64,000 nucleotides of DNA from a virus. Location: the IMG/VR virus record IMGVR_UViG_3300032562_000004, positions 62,001 through 126,000 of that record, one strand, 5' to 3'. A model generated the notes under the pieces. The model worked only from the letters and a program-made list of their open reading frames with translations. It was not told the origin of the DNA and searched no databases. Numbering within the stretch: position 1 is the first letter of the stretch; each line of letters begins with the position of its first letter. Below are positions 1 to 5,358 of this stretch, one piece after another. The position numbers and the translations under genes were made by a program.

Positions 1-18
1 CTTTTTAGTTTCACTCAT
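1..18 (-). CDS. Start of a truncated gene
   Basis: Only six codons (MSETKK) are inside the window; the rest lies to the left. The ATG is at 16-18 with a good AAGGAG ribosome binding site just upstream (complement of 25-30). It is the first protein gene downstream of the tRNA with anticodon CAT, so it is probably cotranscribed with the tRNA cluster. Function cannot be judged. Confidence 0.5.
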
Positions 19-31
19 AATATCTCCTTGT

Positions 32-105
32 TGGTTGCGGATCCTGGAGTTGCACCAAGAACTAAAGATTATGAGTCTTTTGTGATTCTATTTCACCAAT
101 CCGCT
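32..105 (-). tRNA. tRNA, anticodon CAT (Met or Ile2)
   Basis: A cloverleaf can be drawn by hand over 74 nt: D stem GTGA/TCAC, anticodon stem AAAGA/TCTTT with loop CTCATAA (anticodon CAT), T arm CTTGG/CCAGG, and an encoded CCA end. The acceptor stem has an A-A mismatch at the first pair. CAT can be elongator Met, initiator, or the lysidine-modified Ile2 tRNA that T4 also encodes. The sequence alone does not decide; the AT-rich genome makes Ile2 (AUA codons) attractive. Confidence 0.85.
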
Positions 106-161
106 GTTATATTTTACTAAATGGATTATGAAGTTAATCATAATACTATAAAGGACTTTAA

Positions 162-524
162 ATGTTAAATTGTGTCATATGTTCAAATAAACTTAAAGGT
201 AAACAAACAAAATTTTGTAGTTTGCCTTGTAAAAATACTTCTACAAACTTGAAAAATCAATCCTATACAAACCAAAGAGAAAGAGGATTAGATGTTAAAA
301 CCAAATTAATTAAATTAAAAGGATCTTGTTGTTCAGTATGTGGTTACAATAAAAATTATGCTGGTCTTTGTTTCCATCACCTAAAAGATAAAAATTTTCA
401 AATAGATATGAGAAGATGTTCCAATACAAAATGGGAAATTTTGGTCGAAGAAGTTGAAAAGTGTATGCTACTTTGTCACAACTGCCACATGGAAATTCAC
501 TATCCTGTATATTCCATTATATAG
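162..524 (+). CDS. HNH endonuclease (probable homing endonuclease)
   Basis: A 120-residue protein and the only plus-strand gene in the window. An N-terminal zinc-ribbon-like CxxC pair (CVIC, CSLPC) is followed by an HNH-type core: CSVCGY, then FHHL, then CMLLCHNCHMEIHY. The paired CxxC motifs and the closing HNCHMEIH are typical of zinc-bound HNH nucleases that cut one site and spread by homing. AAGGAC lies about 6 bases before the ATG. The gene is inserted between tRNA(CAT) and the structured element at 527-723, against the direction of the tRNA operon, so it must use its own promoter. It could instead be a non-mobile nuclease, but phage tRNA clusters are common homing sites. Confidence 0.75.
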   Translation: MLNCVICSNKLKGKQTKFCSLPCKNTSTNLKNQSYTNQRERGLDVKTKLIKLKGSCCSVCGYNKNYAGLCFHHLKDKNFQIDMRRCSNTKWEILVEEVEKCMLLCHNCHMEIHYPVYSII

Positions 525-526
525 AC

Positions 527-723
527 ATTATTGAGAATACTGTTTCGTGTTTAAGATAATTCAACCGACCCTTTACAGGATTATTTCGGTATTATAGGTC
601 TCTCCTGTGTTCGTCTTGCTGCGTCAGCATACAGCGTTCTCAGATACCTGAGGATTACTACCAGGATGATGTCCTTCCCTAACAGTTGGGATTGCTTACT
701 CTTTTGCCCACATTCTCAATAAT
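527..723. ncRNA. Structured element closed by a perfect 12-bp inverted repeat
   Basis: The 12-mer at 527-538 (ATTATTGAGAAT) is exactly repeated as its reverse complement at 712-723. Inside are several local hairpins: ACAGGA/TCCTGT (575-580/603-608), TGCTG/CAGCA with a 3-nt loop (617-629), CTCAG/CTGAG with a 4-nt loop (639-652) and AGGA/TCCT (663-675). No open reading frame fits. Read on the minus strand, the element starts at the last base of the CCA end of tRNA-Gly, so normal tRNA 3' processing would free its 5' end. I cannot match it to tmRNA, RNase P, 6S or a group I intron. It is most likely a phage non-coding RNA, with minus strand favoured by context; a relic tied to the neighbouring HNH gene is the alternative. 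Confidence 0.5.
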
Positions 724-796
724 GGAGCGGGATATTGGAATTGAACCAATGACGAAAGGTTGGAAACCTTTAGTTTTACCACTAAACTAATCCCGC
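723..796 (-). tRNA. tRNA-Gly(TCC)
   Basis: Acceptor GCGGGAT/ATCCCGC pairs perfectly. Anticodon stem AAAGG/CCTTT holds the loop TTTCCAA (anticodon TCC). T arm is ATTGG-TTCAATT-CCAAT, and the 3' end is TCCA with CCA encoded. It lies between the tRNA-like element at 803-869 and the structured element at 527-723. Confidence 0.93.
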
Positions 797-802
797 AAAA
801 AC

Positions 803-869
803 TGGAGCGGTGGTCTGCTTTGCTCAGATAATCTAAGAGGGTATCTCAAATCGTGCTATCACACACCGC
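803..869 (-). ncRNA. tRNA-like element or degenerate tRNA
   Basis: The 67-nt sequence begins GCGGTG and ends CACCGC-TCCA, i.e. a tRNA-style acceptor stem and an encoded CCA end like the neighbouring tRNA-Gly. The inside is not a normal cloverleaf: the T-loop consensus is missing (TCTG-AGCAAAG-CAGA instead), and a 9-pair stem with three G-U pairs and loop TACCC fills the anticodon position. A good promoter (879-907) predicts a start 2-4 nt before its first base, so it should be transcribed. It may be a decayed tRNA, a tRNA mimic, or a small stable RNA processed by tRNA enzymes. Confidence 0.45.
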
Positions 870-878
870 ATATTCAAT

Positions 879-907
879 ACTATAACATTACTTATACACA
901 AAGTCAA
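879..907 (-). promoter_or_regulatory. Sigma-70 promoter of the tRNA-like/tRNA-Gly unit
   Basis: On the minus strand: -35 TTGACT (902-907), exactly 17 bp, -10 TATAGT (879-884). The predicted start (about 872) is 2-4 nt upstream of the tRNA-like element, giving almost no leader. Confidence 0.7.
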
Positions 908-926
908 TAACTTTATGTGGTAAATT

Positions 927-1011
927 TGGTGCATCAGGAAAGATTCGAACTTTCGTAGCCAGAGGCGATTGATTTACAGTCAATTGGTTTTAACCACTCA
1001 CCCACCGATGC
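927..1011 (-). tRNA. tRNA-Tyr(GTA)
   Basis: An 85-nt class II tRNA. Acceptor GCATCGG/CTGATGC, anticodon stem ATTGA/TCAAT with loop CTGTAAA (anticodon GTA), a long variable arm (CGCCTCTGGCTACG) typical of bacterial tRNA-Tyr, T arm GAAAG-TTCGAAT-CTTTC and an encoded CCA. It is separated by 5 nt from tRNA-Asn upstream, so both are probably cut from one transcript. Confidence 0.93.
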
Positions 1012-1016
1012 ATTTT

Positions 1017-1092
1017 TGGCTCCCCGAGCTGGGCTCGAACCAGCGACCTACGGATTAACAGTCCGGCGCTCTACCAACTGAGCTATCAGGGA
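1017..1092 (-). tRNA. tRNA-Asn(GTT)
   Basis: A canonical 76-nt cloverleaf: acceptor TCCCTGA/TCGGGGA, D arm GCTC/GAGC, anticodon stem CCGGA/TCCGT with loop CTGTTAA (GTT), T arm GCTGG-TTCGAGC-CCAGC, discriminator G and encoded CCA. It is much more GC-rich and bacterial in look than the other tRNAs here. Confidence 0.95.
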
Positions 1093-1103
1093 ATAAAACA
1101 TTT

Positions 1104-1132
1104 ATTATACTACACAAAAGAATTCCTGTCTA
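1104..1132 (-). promoter_or_regulatory. Sigma-70 promoter of tRNA-Asn/tRNA-Tyr
   Basis: Minus strand -35 TAGACA (1127-1132), 17-bp spacer, -10 TATAAT (1104-1109). The predicted start near 1097 is only about 5 nt before the tRNA-Asn 5' end. Confidence 0.65.
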
Positions 1133-1150
1133 GTAACTTTTTGGTATACT

Positions 1151-1225
1151 TGGCATCCCGGTACGGATTCGAACCGCATCTTTTGGTTTTGGAGACCAAT
1201 GTGCTACCGTTAACACTACCGAGAA
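1151..1225 (-). tRNA. tRNA-Trp(CCA)
   Basis: D arm GTGT/GCAC, anticodon stem TTGGT/ACCAA with loop CTCCAAA (anticodon CCA), T arm TGCGG-TTCGAAT-CCGTA, and an encoded GCCA end. The first acceptor pair is a T-T mismatch; the other six pair. No promoter of its own is visible: it directly follows the terminator of the homospermidine synthase gene and would depend on read-through. Confidence 0.9.
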
Positions 1226-1233
1226 CTCGAAAA

Positions 1234-1261
1234 AAAACCCTAGAGATTAGTCTAGGGTTTT
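1234..1261 (-). terminator. Rho-independent terminator after hss
   Basis: Perfect 11-bp stem AAAACCCTAGA/TCTAGGGTTTT with a 6-nt loop. On the minus strand it is followed by an uninterrupted T run. It lies 26 nt after the stop codon of the homospermidine synthase gene and just before tRNA-Trp. Confidence 0.9.
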
Positions 1262-1286
1262 ATTATAACAGACTTAATTTATTTTA

Positions 1287-2726
1287 TCAAGTCCAAACCC
1301 TAAAGTTTTCAAATTTACATGGATTATTTTTACTTAATTCACGGTAAAATAATGAATTGGTATCTTGTGATGGTGTCCAATTAGACATTACCGACACCAA
1401 AGGTTCCCAATACATATCACCAATTGCCAAAATTTCTTCAAATGGTAACATTTCAGGTTCAATATATCCTTCTCTTGGGTGATTAATCATCCAAACAATA
1501 GCACCTAACATGGAGCCTGCAACTTGTATTGATGTAGCATTTTCACCTTCAACAAGTTTACGAGCACCATGAATATCTAATTGTGATCCGTGCCAAAAGC
1601 AGAATCCATCACCAATCAATAGCACACCTAACTCATCCATACCCGAAACAATTTCATCTTTTAAAATACGATGGTCTCTTTGTAAGTCTAATTCGTTACC
1701 ACGCATCTCATGTAAAGAAGCAAGAGCTGCATCACATGGTTGATAAACATAATAAACGGATGGTCTAAATGATTTGTCTTTTGTTTCAAAATATTGGCTT
1801 AGTGTAACAGACTCAGAGTGCTGAATACAATAACCATTATATTGTCCACCATCAGGTACCCATGAACGCATTAGTGTTGTACAACCAGGTTGCATTAAGT
1901 ATGCTACATTACCCTGTGAACGACCACCTTCTGGATGTTTATCTTCGTGTGTACCCCAACCCATCTCTGTAGGTGCACGACCTTCTGCCCAAAAACCTTC
2001 ACATGACCAAGTATTAGTAAATTCATTTTTGGTTTTTGGCTCATCAATAACTTGTTGGTCACGTTCAGCAATATGAATCACTTTAACACCAAGTGATTTC
2101 ATCAACTGAGCCCATTCTTCTTTTGTTTTTGGTGTTGTAACTTTTTTGCCTTGTTTCTTGGCAAGTTGAAGTAAAGCACGTTTGGTCAAATGAGTAACAT
2201 AACCAGGATTTGCACCATGAGTTACACAGCAAGTAGGTGCATCATGTAAATATTTGTCCATTGCTTCACGAACAACTTTATGTGTGTGAAACAAAGTTCT
2301 ATCAGCAGTATTAGGAATGGTTTCATCAGGATCATGTTCCCAACGCTCAAGTGATGTATCAATTTCCATCACTCCGTTTTCCATACACCATTCTAAAAGT
2401 GTTTGTGCTTCGATGTTTAATGAAGCATTGATAATCATATCACCTTCACCAACATATTTGGCTAACTCTTTTTTGTAATTACTTGGTTTGATTTCTTGGC
2501 GCACATAGTTTACACCAGAACCAGCATGACGGCGCAAGAACAATGCTCTATGGTCATCACGTTCCAATACTGTAATGTTCTTTGGTTCTACAACTAGGTG
2601 GCGGAGAATGATAGGAAGAATTGACTGTCCGACAGAACCATATCCAATGATAAGAATCTTACCATCAAATTGTGCATACTTTTCATATTTGGTTTTATCG
2701 AATTCTTTAAATGGTTGTATAGGCAT
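1287..2726 (-). CDS. hss: Homospermidine synthase
   Basis: A full-length 479-residue protein of the NAD-dependent homospermidine synthase family (saccharopine-dehydrogenase-like fold). This enzyme condenses two putrescines, or putrescine and spermidine, to sym-homospermidine with release of ammonia or diaminopropane. A Rossmann motif GYGSVGQ is at residues 28-34, followed by the family blocks LERDDHR, NASLNIEAQ, TSLERWEHDP and THGANPG. The length matches bacterial enzymes (about 475), so it looks intact. The nearest gene downstream is the tRNA block, separated by a strong terminator. Candidate late octamers lie upstream. In the cell it would change the polyamine pool, possibly to neutralise packaged DNA or to help replication and translation; that role is inferred. 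It is a host-derived auxiliary metabolic gene. Confidence 0.93.
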   Translation of the reverse strand: MPIQPFKEFDKTKYEKYAQFDGKILIIGYGSVGQSILPIILRHLVVEPKNITVLERDDHRALFLRRHAGSGVNYVRQEIKPSNYKKELAKYVGEGDMIINASLNIEAQTLLEWCMENGVMEIDTSLERWEHDPDETIPNTADRTLFHTHKVVREAMDKYLHDAPTCCVTHGANPGYVTHLTKRALLQLAKKQGKKVTTPKTKEEWAQLMKSLGVKVIHIAERDQQVIDEPKTKNEFTNTWSCEGFWAEGRAPTEMGWGTHEDKHPEGGRSQGNVAYLMQPGCTTLMRSWVPDGGQYNGYCIQHSESVTLSQYFETKDKSFRPSVYYVYQPCDAALASLHEMRGNELDLQRDHRILKDEIVSGMDELGVLLIGDGFCFWHGSQLDIHGARKLVEGENATSIQVAGSMLGAIVWMINHPREGYIEPEMLPFEEILAIGDMYWEPLVSVMSNWTPSQDTNSLFYRELSKNNPCKFENFRVWT

Positions 2727-2746
2727 AGTAACTCGTCTAAAAAATT

Positions 2747-2766
2747 AATTTATAGAGTTATTTATG
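2747..2766 (-). promoter_or_regulatory. Candidate late promoter of hss
   Basis: The minus strand shows CATAAATA (2759-2766), a full match to NATAAATA, and TATAAATT (2747-2754), one base off. Both lie 20-35 nt before the hss start codon. Confidence 0.4.
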
Positions 2767-2771
2767 CTATC

Positions 2772-3275
2772 CTATTTCCATCCTAAAGGTTTTGGAATAA
2801 TTGGATCTTCAGGATTGCTTACTCCTTCAAATACTTCCCAAAGTTTTTCTTTGATGGCGAATTGAGCAAATAACCCTATTTCTGTGCCAAAGGCTTCTAT
2901 TTCCCACGGCTGAACCCAATAATCAATATTATCAGAATCAACTCTCAGGCCTTTCCAACGAGTTAATGTTTCATTAGTTTCATTGTAGGCAAATTGTTTG
3001 ATGTGGGTCATTTCGTGGGCAAGAGCTTTTAATATTTCTTTTGCTGAAATGTTTGGATTTAACTCAATCTCAAATTCTCTTGCTTTACGACTTTCATTAT
3101 ACTCCAGAATGGAAGCATAACCATAAACATCTATTTTTGAATAAAATTTAATTTTAATATAGATGTTTTCTAACATCTTAGGCGTCATGAGTTGTTCGGC
3201 ATAGAATACTGCCGCTCTTTTGACGTAAGGTCGGAATAGTTTTTTATCGGGACAACCAACTATACTCAGCTGCAT
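2772..3275 (-). CDS. HExxH zinc metallopeptidase-like protein
   Basis: A 167-residue protein with the zinc-peptidase motif HEMTHIKQ (residues 87-94) inside the helix ILKALAHEMTHIKQF, and an acidic downstream patch (PWEIEAFG) that could supply the third zinc ligand. The arrangement resembles SprT-like and other minigluzincin proteins found in many T4-like phages. There is no signal peptide. A strong ribosome binding site (AAGGAG) is 7 nt before the ATG. It sits between dCMP deaminase and hss on the same strand. Its substrate is unknown; roles in processing phage or host proteins are guesses. Confidence 0.6.
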   Translation of the reverse strand: MQLSIVGCPDKKLFRPYVKRAAVFYAEQLMTPKMLENIYIKIKFYSKIDVYGYASILEYNESRKAREFEIELNPNISAKEILKALAHEMTHIKQFAYNETNETLTRWKGLRVDSDNIDYWVQPWEIEAFGTEIGLFAQFAIKEKLWEVFEGVSNPEDPIIPKPLGWK

Positions 3276-3312
3276 TTGGGTTTCTCCTTAGTAAATTGAC
3301 CCAATACAACAC

Positions 3313-3320
3313 TATTTATG
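3313..3320 (-). promoter_or_regulatory. Candidate late promoter octamer
   Basis: CATAAATA on the minus strand in the 48-nt gap between the dCMP deaminase stop and the HExxH protein start; it fits NATAAATA and leaves a leader of about 30 nt. Confidence 0.4.
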
Positions 3321-3323
3321 ACC

Positions 3324-3827
3324 TTACTTCATTTCACCTGGTGAAACGACTTCAACTTCAATACCACATTTCTCAAGAAAATCAATACCTTGTGTATCTC
3401 GGTATGAGTTTCGGTAATAAACTTTTTTTACTCCAACGGTATATACTTGTTTGGCACAATCTATACAAGGAGCATGGGTCAGGAACATCGTGGAACCATC
3501 TCCAGACTCACTACTTTTGGCCAGCTTGGCGATGGCATTGGCCTCTGCATGAATCACCTCAGGTTTGGTTTTAGATTTAAACCAGTCTCCTTTATCAGTT
3601 TTGGTATATCCTAAACCAATCATGTCGGTACCTAGAACATCATCACCCAAAACAAAAAAGGTATTTTCACACTCATTTGTCCAACCGGATGGCATACCAT
3701 TGTAACCAATACTGATAATTCGGTCATCTTTTACCACGATGGCGCCTACTTGAAGTCTTTTGGCTGATGATAGTTTTGCAAATCTTTCAGCCACATCCAT
3801 GTAGGCAAGAATAAACTTATTCTTCAT
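3324..3827 (-). CDS. cd: Deoxycytidylate (dCMP) deaminase
   Basis: A 167-residue zinc-dependent deaminase that converts dCMP to dUMP, feeding thymidylate synthesis for an AT-rich phage genome. The zinc and catalytic motif HAEANA is at residues 93-98 and PCIDC at 120-124, with the family N-terminus SAKRLQVGAIVVKD. Length is close to T4 Cd (193). Its ATG shares one base with the stop of the rubredoxin gene (TAATG), so translation is coupled to the redox genes upstream. Confidence 0.93.
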   Translation of the reverse strand: MKNKFILAYMDVAERFAKLSSAKRLQVGAIVVKDDRIISIGYNGMPSGWTNECENTFFVLGDDVLGTDMIGLGYTKTDKGDWFKSKTKPEVIHAEANAIAKLAKSSESGDGSTMFLTHAPCIDCAKQVYTVGVKKVYYRNSYRDTQGIDFLEKCGIEVEVVSPGEMK

Positions 3828-3964
3828 TATAAAACGTAATAATCTTCTTTACCTACACCACAATCAGGACATTGAAAATCTTCTGATAAAGTTTCCCATT
3901 TACCTTCTACTTCTTCATTATGGACATGACCACAAACTACACAAATATGTTGTTGATTTTCCAT
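3827..3964 (-). CDS. Rubredoxin-like small iron protein
   Basis: A 45-residue ORF. Two metal-binding knuckles are evident: CVVCGH (Cys8, Cys11) and CPDCGVGKEDY (Cys32, Cys35). The second is nearly the rubredoxin consensus CPxCGxxKxxF. It is shorter than free-standing rubredoxins (about 54) but equals the rubredoxin tail of rubrerythrin. It starts inside the stop of the 47-residue gene (TAATG) and ends in the start of dCMP deaminase (TAATG). Likely role: electron carrier for the rubrerythrin encoded two genes upstream. A plain zinc knuckle protein is the alternative. Confidence 0.8.
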   Translation of the reverse strand: MENQQHICVVCGHVHNEEVEGKWETLSEDFQCPDCGVGKEDYYVL

Positions 3965-4107
3965 TATAGATTCTCCATATTTTTTGCATATTCAAGAATA
4001 GCTTCAGCAAACATAACAGGAAAATCTGCTCTTCCCCCAGCCATTGTTATACCTTCGGCTCGACCTGTAATCTGTAGATAGATATTGTGGATTACTTCTT
4101 TACTCAT
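3964..4107 (-). CDS. Small unknown protein between rubrerythrin and rubredoxin
   Basis: A 47-residue ORF, MSKEVIHNIYLQITGRAEGI to AEAILEYAKNMENL. It is joined by TAATG overlaps to rubrerythrin upstream and rubredoxin downstream. Before each start stands the same GGAGAATCTATA leader, so the three small starts share a translation signal. No known family recognised. The overlap pattern and good ribosome binding site make it a likely real gene. Confidence 0.65.
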   Translation of the reverse strand: MSKEVIHNIYLQITGRAEGITMAGGRADFPVMFAEAILEYAKNMENL

Positions 4108-4556
4108 TATAGATTCTCCAAAACTTGTTTATAGGCATTAGCATGACGCTCTTCAACTTTAGCAAGAGCAGCAAATCGTTTTTCGGCTTTGAGAAGAACT
4201 TTTTTAAATTCTTCTGCGTGTTGTTTAGATTCTTCAATCTGTTCTGTAAATTCTTTACTTGCAATTGAAAGACCTTCACCAAAAGCCTGATTTCTAAATT
4301 GTGGATACATTGTGGTGAATTCATATGTTTCACCCTCAATTGCTTTTTCTAAACATTCTTTTGTTGATGGTTTACCAATCAACAATTCAAGATGTCCCCA
4401 AGCATGAAGAATTTCTTGGTCTGCTGTGTGTTCAAAATGTTTAGCAACATCTTCAAATCCTTCTCCACGAGCAATCTTGGCAAAGTAACGGTACTTAATG
4501 TGTGCCATTGATTCGCCAGCTAAAGCACTCTCAAGATTTTTTAGTGTAATACTCAT
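4107..4556 (-). CDS. Rubrerythrin-like diiron protein
   Basis: A 149-residue four-helix-bundle ferritin-like protein. Diiron ligand patterns are visible: Glu15 in LAGESMAHIKY, E48xxH51 in DQEILHAWGH, and E135xxH138 in VEERHANAYK. This matches the N-terminal domain of rubrerythrin, a peroxidase that reduces hydrogen peroxide with electrons from rubredoxin. The usual fused rubredoxin tail is missing, and a separate rubredoxin-like gene lies 143 nt downstream. GGAG precedes the ATG. Likely use: defence of infected cells or of phage metalloenzymes against oxidative stress; that is inference. Confidence 0.88.
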   Translation of the reverse strand: MSITLKNLESALAGESMAHIKYRYFAKIARGEGFEDVAKHFEHTADQEILHAWGHLELLIGKPSTKECLEKAIEGETYEFTTMYPQFRNQAFGEGLSIASKEFTEQIEESKQHAEEFKKVLLKAEKRFAALAKVEERHANAYKQVLENL

Positions 4557-4660
4557 AATTTCTCCATAAAAGTTAATCGTATAATTATCTAGTACGAAAA
4601 ACTGTAAAATTAGTTATTTAATATATGATATATTCTAATGATTGTTATTGATAAAATCGA

Positions 4661-4831
4661 TTACCATTGGCCATCATCAAACCATACACGAATAGTGATA
4701 GGCAACAACTCCAAAATGAAAGCATCTTGTTCCCAAACTTCTTGATTACGATACATTTGGCAGGCAATTCTCCAATGAAATGGATTTAACTTAATGATGA
4801 TATTACAACCAGAATATTTTAACCAGTTCAT
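4661..4831 (-). CDS. Small unknown protein, Trp-rich end
   Basis: A 56-residue ORF, MNWLKYSGCNIIIKLNPFHW to TIRVWFDDGQW. Its ATG overlaps the stop of the upstream 68-residue gene as ATGA, which supports translational coupling. No recognised domain. The gap down to the rubrerythrin start (4557-4660) holds only AT-rich DNA with no clear consensus promoter. Confidence 0.55.
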   Translation of the reverse strand: MNWLKYSGCNIIIKLNPFHWRIACQMYRNQEVWEQDAFILELLPITIRVWFDDGQW

Positions 4832-5034
4832 GATATTTTTAAAAAGTGTTTTGCAAGTTTATCTTTTAACATAGAAGGCATATCAACATAAGGCCACTCC
4901 AAATGAAAAGGACATGGAACACCACCCCATTTATATTCACTTAAAAAAGTTTTCACAATTTTAATATCATCTTTATTACTAGGATCAAACTGACGTTTTT
5001 GGTACATACCAAACATTTCCAAACGATTACTCAT
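4828..5034 (-). CDS. Unknown protein, 68 residues
   Basis: MSNRLEMFGMYQKRQFDPSN onward, with a central KWGGVPCPFHLEWPY segment. It starts 4 nt inside the end of the 72-residue gene (ATGA overlap) and ends in an ATGA overlap with the 56-residue gene. I do not recognise the family. The chain of overlaps from the promoter at 5256-5284 suggests a small early operon of three unknown proteins. Confidence 0.6.
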   Translation of the reverse strand: MSNRLEMFGMYQKRQFDPSNKDDIKIVKTFLSEYKWGGVPCPFHLEWPYVDMPSMLKDKLAKHFLKIS

Positions 5035-5249
5035 TTCACAAACTCCAAATTTTCTTTACGCATATAAAAAGTCTGTTGTAGTTTTGATCCATCAGGACGA
5101 ATACGCACAACAGGAATGAAAGTAACACCGTCAATCTCTTTGGTTTCCCAATTTGACCAGGTGTAATAGATTTCGGAGTTCGTTTTGGAACGAACTTTTT
5201 TTATAATGGCTTTTCCGCCAGTATAACCGGGTCTTAGATTTTTTTTCAT
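5031..5249 (-). CDS. Unknown 72-residue protein on a predicted leaderless mRNA
   Basis: I choose the ATG at 5247-5249 (MKKNLRPGYTGGKAIIKKVR). A TTG 18 nt earlier is in frame but falls inside the -10 region. No Shine-Dalgarno precedes the ATG. The promoter at 5256-5284 places the transcription start about on the A of ATG, so the mRNA would have no leader. The protein is basic at its N-terminus with later beta-like segments (YYTWSNWETKEIDGVTFIPV). No family recognised. Confidence 0.6.
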   Translation of the reverse strand: MKKNLRPGYTGGKAIIKKVRSKTNSEIYYTWSNWETKEIDGVTFIPVVRIRPDGSKLQQTFYMRKENLEFVK

Positions 5250-5255
5250 GATATA

Positions 5256-5284
5256 ATTATAACTCAAAGAAAGGGACCAGTCAA
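5256..5284 (-). promoter_or_regulatory. Consensus sigma-70 promoter, likely leaderless
   Basis: Minus strand -35 TTGACT (5279-5284), exactly 17 bp, -10 TATAAT (5256-5261). The start expected 7 nt after the -10 falls at 5249, the first base of the downstream ATG. The -35 hexamer is exactly the loop of the hairpin at 5271-5292. Confidence 0.75.
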
Positions 5285-5292
5285 GGCCCCTT
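5271..5292 (-). terminator. Terminator-like hairpin overlapping a promoter
   Basis: On the minus strand AAGGGGCC and GGTCCCTT pair over 8 bp (one G-T) around the 6-nt loop TTGACT, followed by the weak T stretch TCTTT. It lies just after the stop of the 20-residue ORF and would end the upstream operon where the next promoter begins. Confidence 0.5.
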
Positions 5293-5295
5293 ATA

Positions 5296-5358
5296 TTATT
5301 TACCGTTTGGGTAGTTCAACTGTTCCCATTCTTCATCTGTAACAGGCCACCAGTTCAT
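5296..5358 (-). CDS. Micro-ORF, 20 residues
   Basis: MNWWPVTDEEWEQLNYPNGK. Its ATG overlaps the stop of the upstream 90-residue gene (ATGA) and its own stop is 4 nt before the terminator-like hairpin. Acidic and rich in Trp. The MNW start resembles the 56-residue gene (MNWLKY). Coupling supports translation, but an ORF this short could be chance. Confidence 0.4.
   Translation of the reverse strand: MNWWPVTDEEWEQLNYPNGK

Noticed and set aside
527-723. Group I intron, tmRNA or RNase P RNA
   Set aside because: No conserved P/Q/R/S core, no tRNA-like half with TTCGA loop, and no RNase P conserved blocks could be found by eye.
803-869. Ordinary tRNA
   Set aside because: Acceptor and CCA end are present, but the T loop and a normal anticodon arm are not, so it is listed as tRNA-like only.
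1141-1347. Plus-strand ORF of 68 residues
   Set aside because: It runs antisense across tRNA-Trp, the terminator and the end of hss and has no ribosome binding site.
4557-4660. Promoter before rubrerythrin
   Set aside because: TTTACA and several TATA-like words exist but spacing is 15 or 18-19 bp and no pair is convincing.
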